Assembly (NCBI GenBank): GCA_937907205.1
Contig: CALESE010000133.1
Location: 1 to 54,844 of the forward strand
Source: an uncultured Romboutsia sp.
GTDB lineage: Bacteria; Bacillota; Clostridia; Peptostreptococcales; Peptostreptococcaceae
Direction: 5' to 3'
Length of the DNA stretch: 54,844 bases
The notes beneath the pieces are model-generated. The model saw only the letters and a program-made list of their open reading frames with translations. It was not told the origin of the DNA and ran no database searches. Below, piece after piece: positions 53,971 to 54,844 of the stretch; position 1 is the stretch's first letter, and the number at the start of each line of letters is the position of its first letter. The position numbers were made by a program, and so were the translations under genes.

Positions 53971-54844
53971 TTGAAAAAAATAAAATTATTAAGTAAAAAA
54001 AGACTAATTATAGTACTTGTTTTAGCTTGTTTACTTTTTTTAGTATTAATATTTAGGACAGGATACCTTCAACTTGTAAAAGGAGAGTGGTTAACTACAA
54101 AGGCTACAGACCAACAAACTAGAGAAATACCAATAGAGCCAAAAAGAGGAACAATATATGATAGGAATATGAAGGAATTGGCAGTAAGTGTTACAAAATA
54201 TACTGTGTGGTGTAAGCCGGTAGAAGTAAAAGAAAAAGAAAATACGGCAAAACAAGTGGCTCAAATTCTTGGAAAAGAATATGATGATGTACATAAATTA
54301 GTTAGTAAAAAAAATATGGCATTAGTAAAAATAGAAAGATGGATAGATGATGGTAAAGCAAAACAAATAAGAGAAGCTCAAATACCAGGAATATGGGTAG
54401 CTGAAGATAATCAAAGATATTATCCATATGGAAATTTTGCCCCTTATGTATTAGGGCATACATCAGCTGACTCTGAAGGAATAGCTGGAATAGAAATGAA
54501 ATATAATAAGCATTTAAAAGGAACATCAGGTAAATTAATAGTGAGTACAGATGCATCAGGAAGAGAAATACCAAGAGGAATGGAAAAGTACTATGAACCA
54601 ACTCAAGGAAAAGGTGTAGTTACAACAATAGATGAAGTAATACAACATTATACTGAAAAAGCAGTCCAAAAAGCATATGAATTAAATAATGCAAAAAGAG
54701 TTAGTGTAATTGCTATGGATATTAAAACAGGAGGGATATTATCACTTGCATCAAAACCAGATTATGACCCTAACGATTCAAGAACACCAATTTATCCATA
54801 TTATGAAGAAGAACTAGAAAAGTATGATGATAAAGATAAATTAA
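53971..54844 (+). CDS. spoVD: class B penicillin-binding protein, SpoVD/FtsI type (3' end off window)
   Basis: The first 291 residues of a transpeptidase; the stop lies outside the window. The start is the TTG at 53971 after GGGGGGAATA. A membrane anchor (about residues 10-28) is followed by the N-terminal dimerisation region of class B PBPs with EPKRGTIYDRN, YPYGNFAPYVLGHTS and GIAGIEMKYNKHLKGTSG, then the beginning of the transpeptidase domain (AMDIKTGGILSLASKPDYDPN). The active-site SxxK is beyond the edge. SpoVD is favoured by the order ftsL-spoVD in related clostridia, but FtsI cannot be excluded. Confidence 0.85.
   Translation, partial: MKKIKLLSKKRLIIVLVLACLLFLVLIFRTGYLQLVKGEWLTTKATDQQTREIPIEPKRGTIYDRNMKELAVSVTKYTVWCKPVEVKEKENTAKQVAQILGKEYDDVHKLVSKKNMALVKIERWIDDGKAKQIREAQIPGIWVAEDNQRYYPYGNFAPYVLGHTSADSEGIAGIEMKYNKHLKGTSGKLIVSTDASGREIPRGMEKYYEPTQGKGVVTTIDEVIQHYTEKAVQKAYELNNAKRVSVIAMDIKTGGILSLASKPDYDPNDSRTPIYPYYEEELEKYDDKDKL

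Overview
The window is about 55 kb of very AT-rich DNA with short intergenic spaces, strong purine-rich ribosome binding sites, frequent TTG starts and many U-tailed hairpin terminators. The gene content is that of an anaerobic, endospore-forming Firmicute: an alpha/beta SASP, a SpoVD-type PBP, pyruvate:ferredoxin oxidoreductase, class III fructose bisphosphatase and PTS genes. Protein resemblance points to the Peptostreptococcaceae, near Clostridioides, Paraclostridium, Romboutsia or Terrisporobacter. The species cannot be named from the sequence alone. No tRNA, rRNA, CRISPR array, insertion sequence or prophage was seen.

Layout. 1-3.6 kb: a 5'-clipped orthologue of the C. difficile orphan adenine methyltransferase CamA, a small unknown protein and a patatin-like lipase. 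3.7-5.8 kb: the general PTS proteins HPr and Enzyme I. 5.8-19.7 kb: mixed single genes (pentapeptide protein, asnA, DUF1232 protein, MATE pump, CobD/HisC-like enzyme, hpt, M15 peptidase, NERD protein, PAP2 phosphatase, flavoprotein, SASP, a small gene behind a forespore-type promoter, and a GAF-GAF-SpoIIE phosphatase). 19.8-23.3 kb: the overlapping shikimate operon aroC-aroB-aroA. 23.4-31 kb: pduL, deoC, PFOR and fbp, a central-carbon block. 31-34.3 kb: a BglG/LicT-type antiterminator and a glucose-type PTS EIICBA, each behind its own RAT/terminator switch, then a frameshifted AraC regulator.

35.4-41.7 kb is the most interesting stretch. A normal DAP-type MurE and a dicarboxylate-type carrier are followed by a D-aspartate ligase, an aspartate racemase and a second MurE whose specificity motif is not the DAP type. 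Together they look like a module for a D-Asp-bridged, non-DAP peptidoglycan in a genome that also keeps the DAP enzyme. 41.7-48.6 kb: ychF, a membrane-anchored chelatase-like protein, a split-active-site M16 peptidase pair, lgt and rsmH.

48.6-54.8 kb: between rsmH and ftsL/spoVD, which usually adjoin, lies a sigma-54 cassette. It has an enhancer-binding activator broken by a frameshift, a well-formed -24/-12 promoter, an NhaC-family antiporter and an isoaspartyl dipeptidase. The window ends inside the PBP gene.
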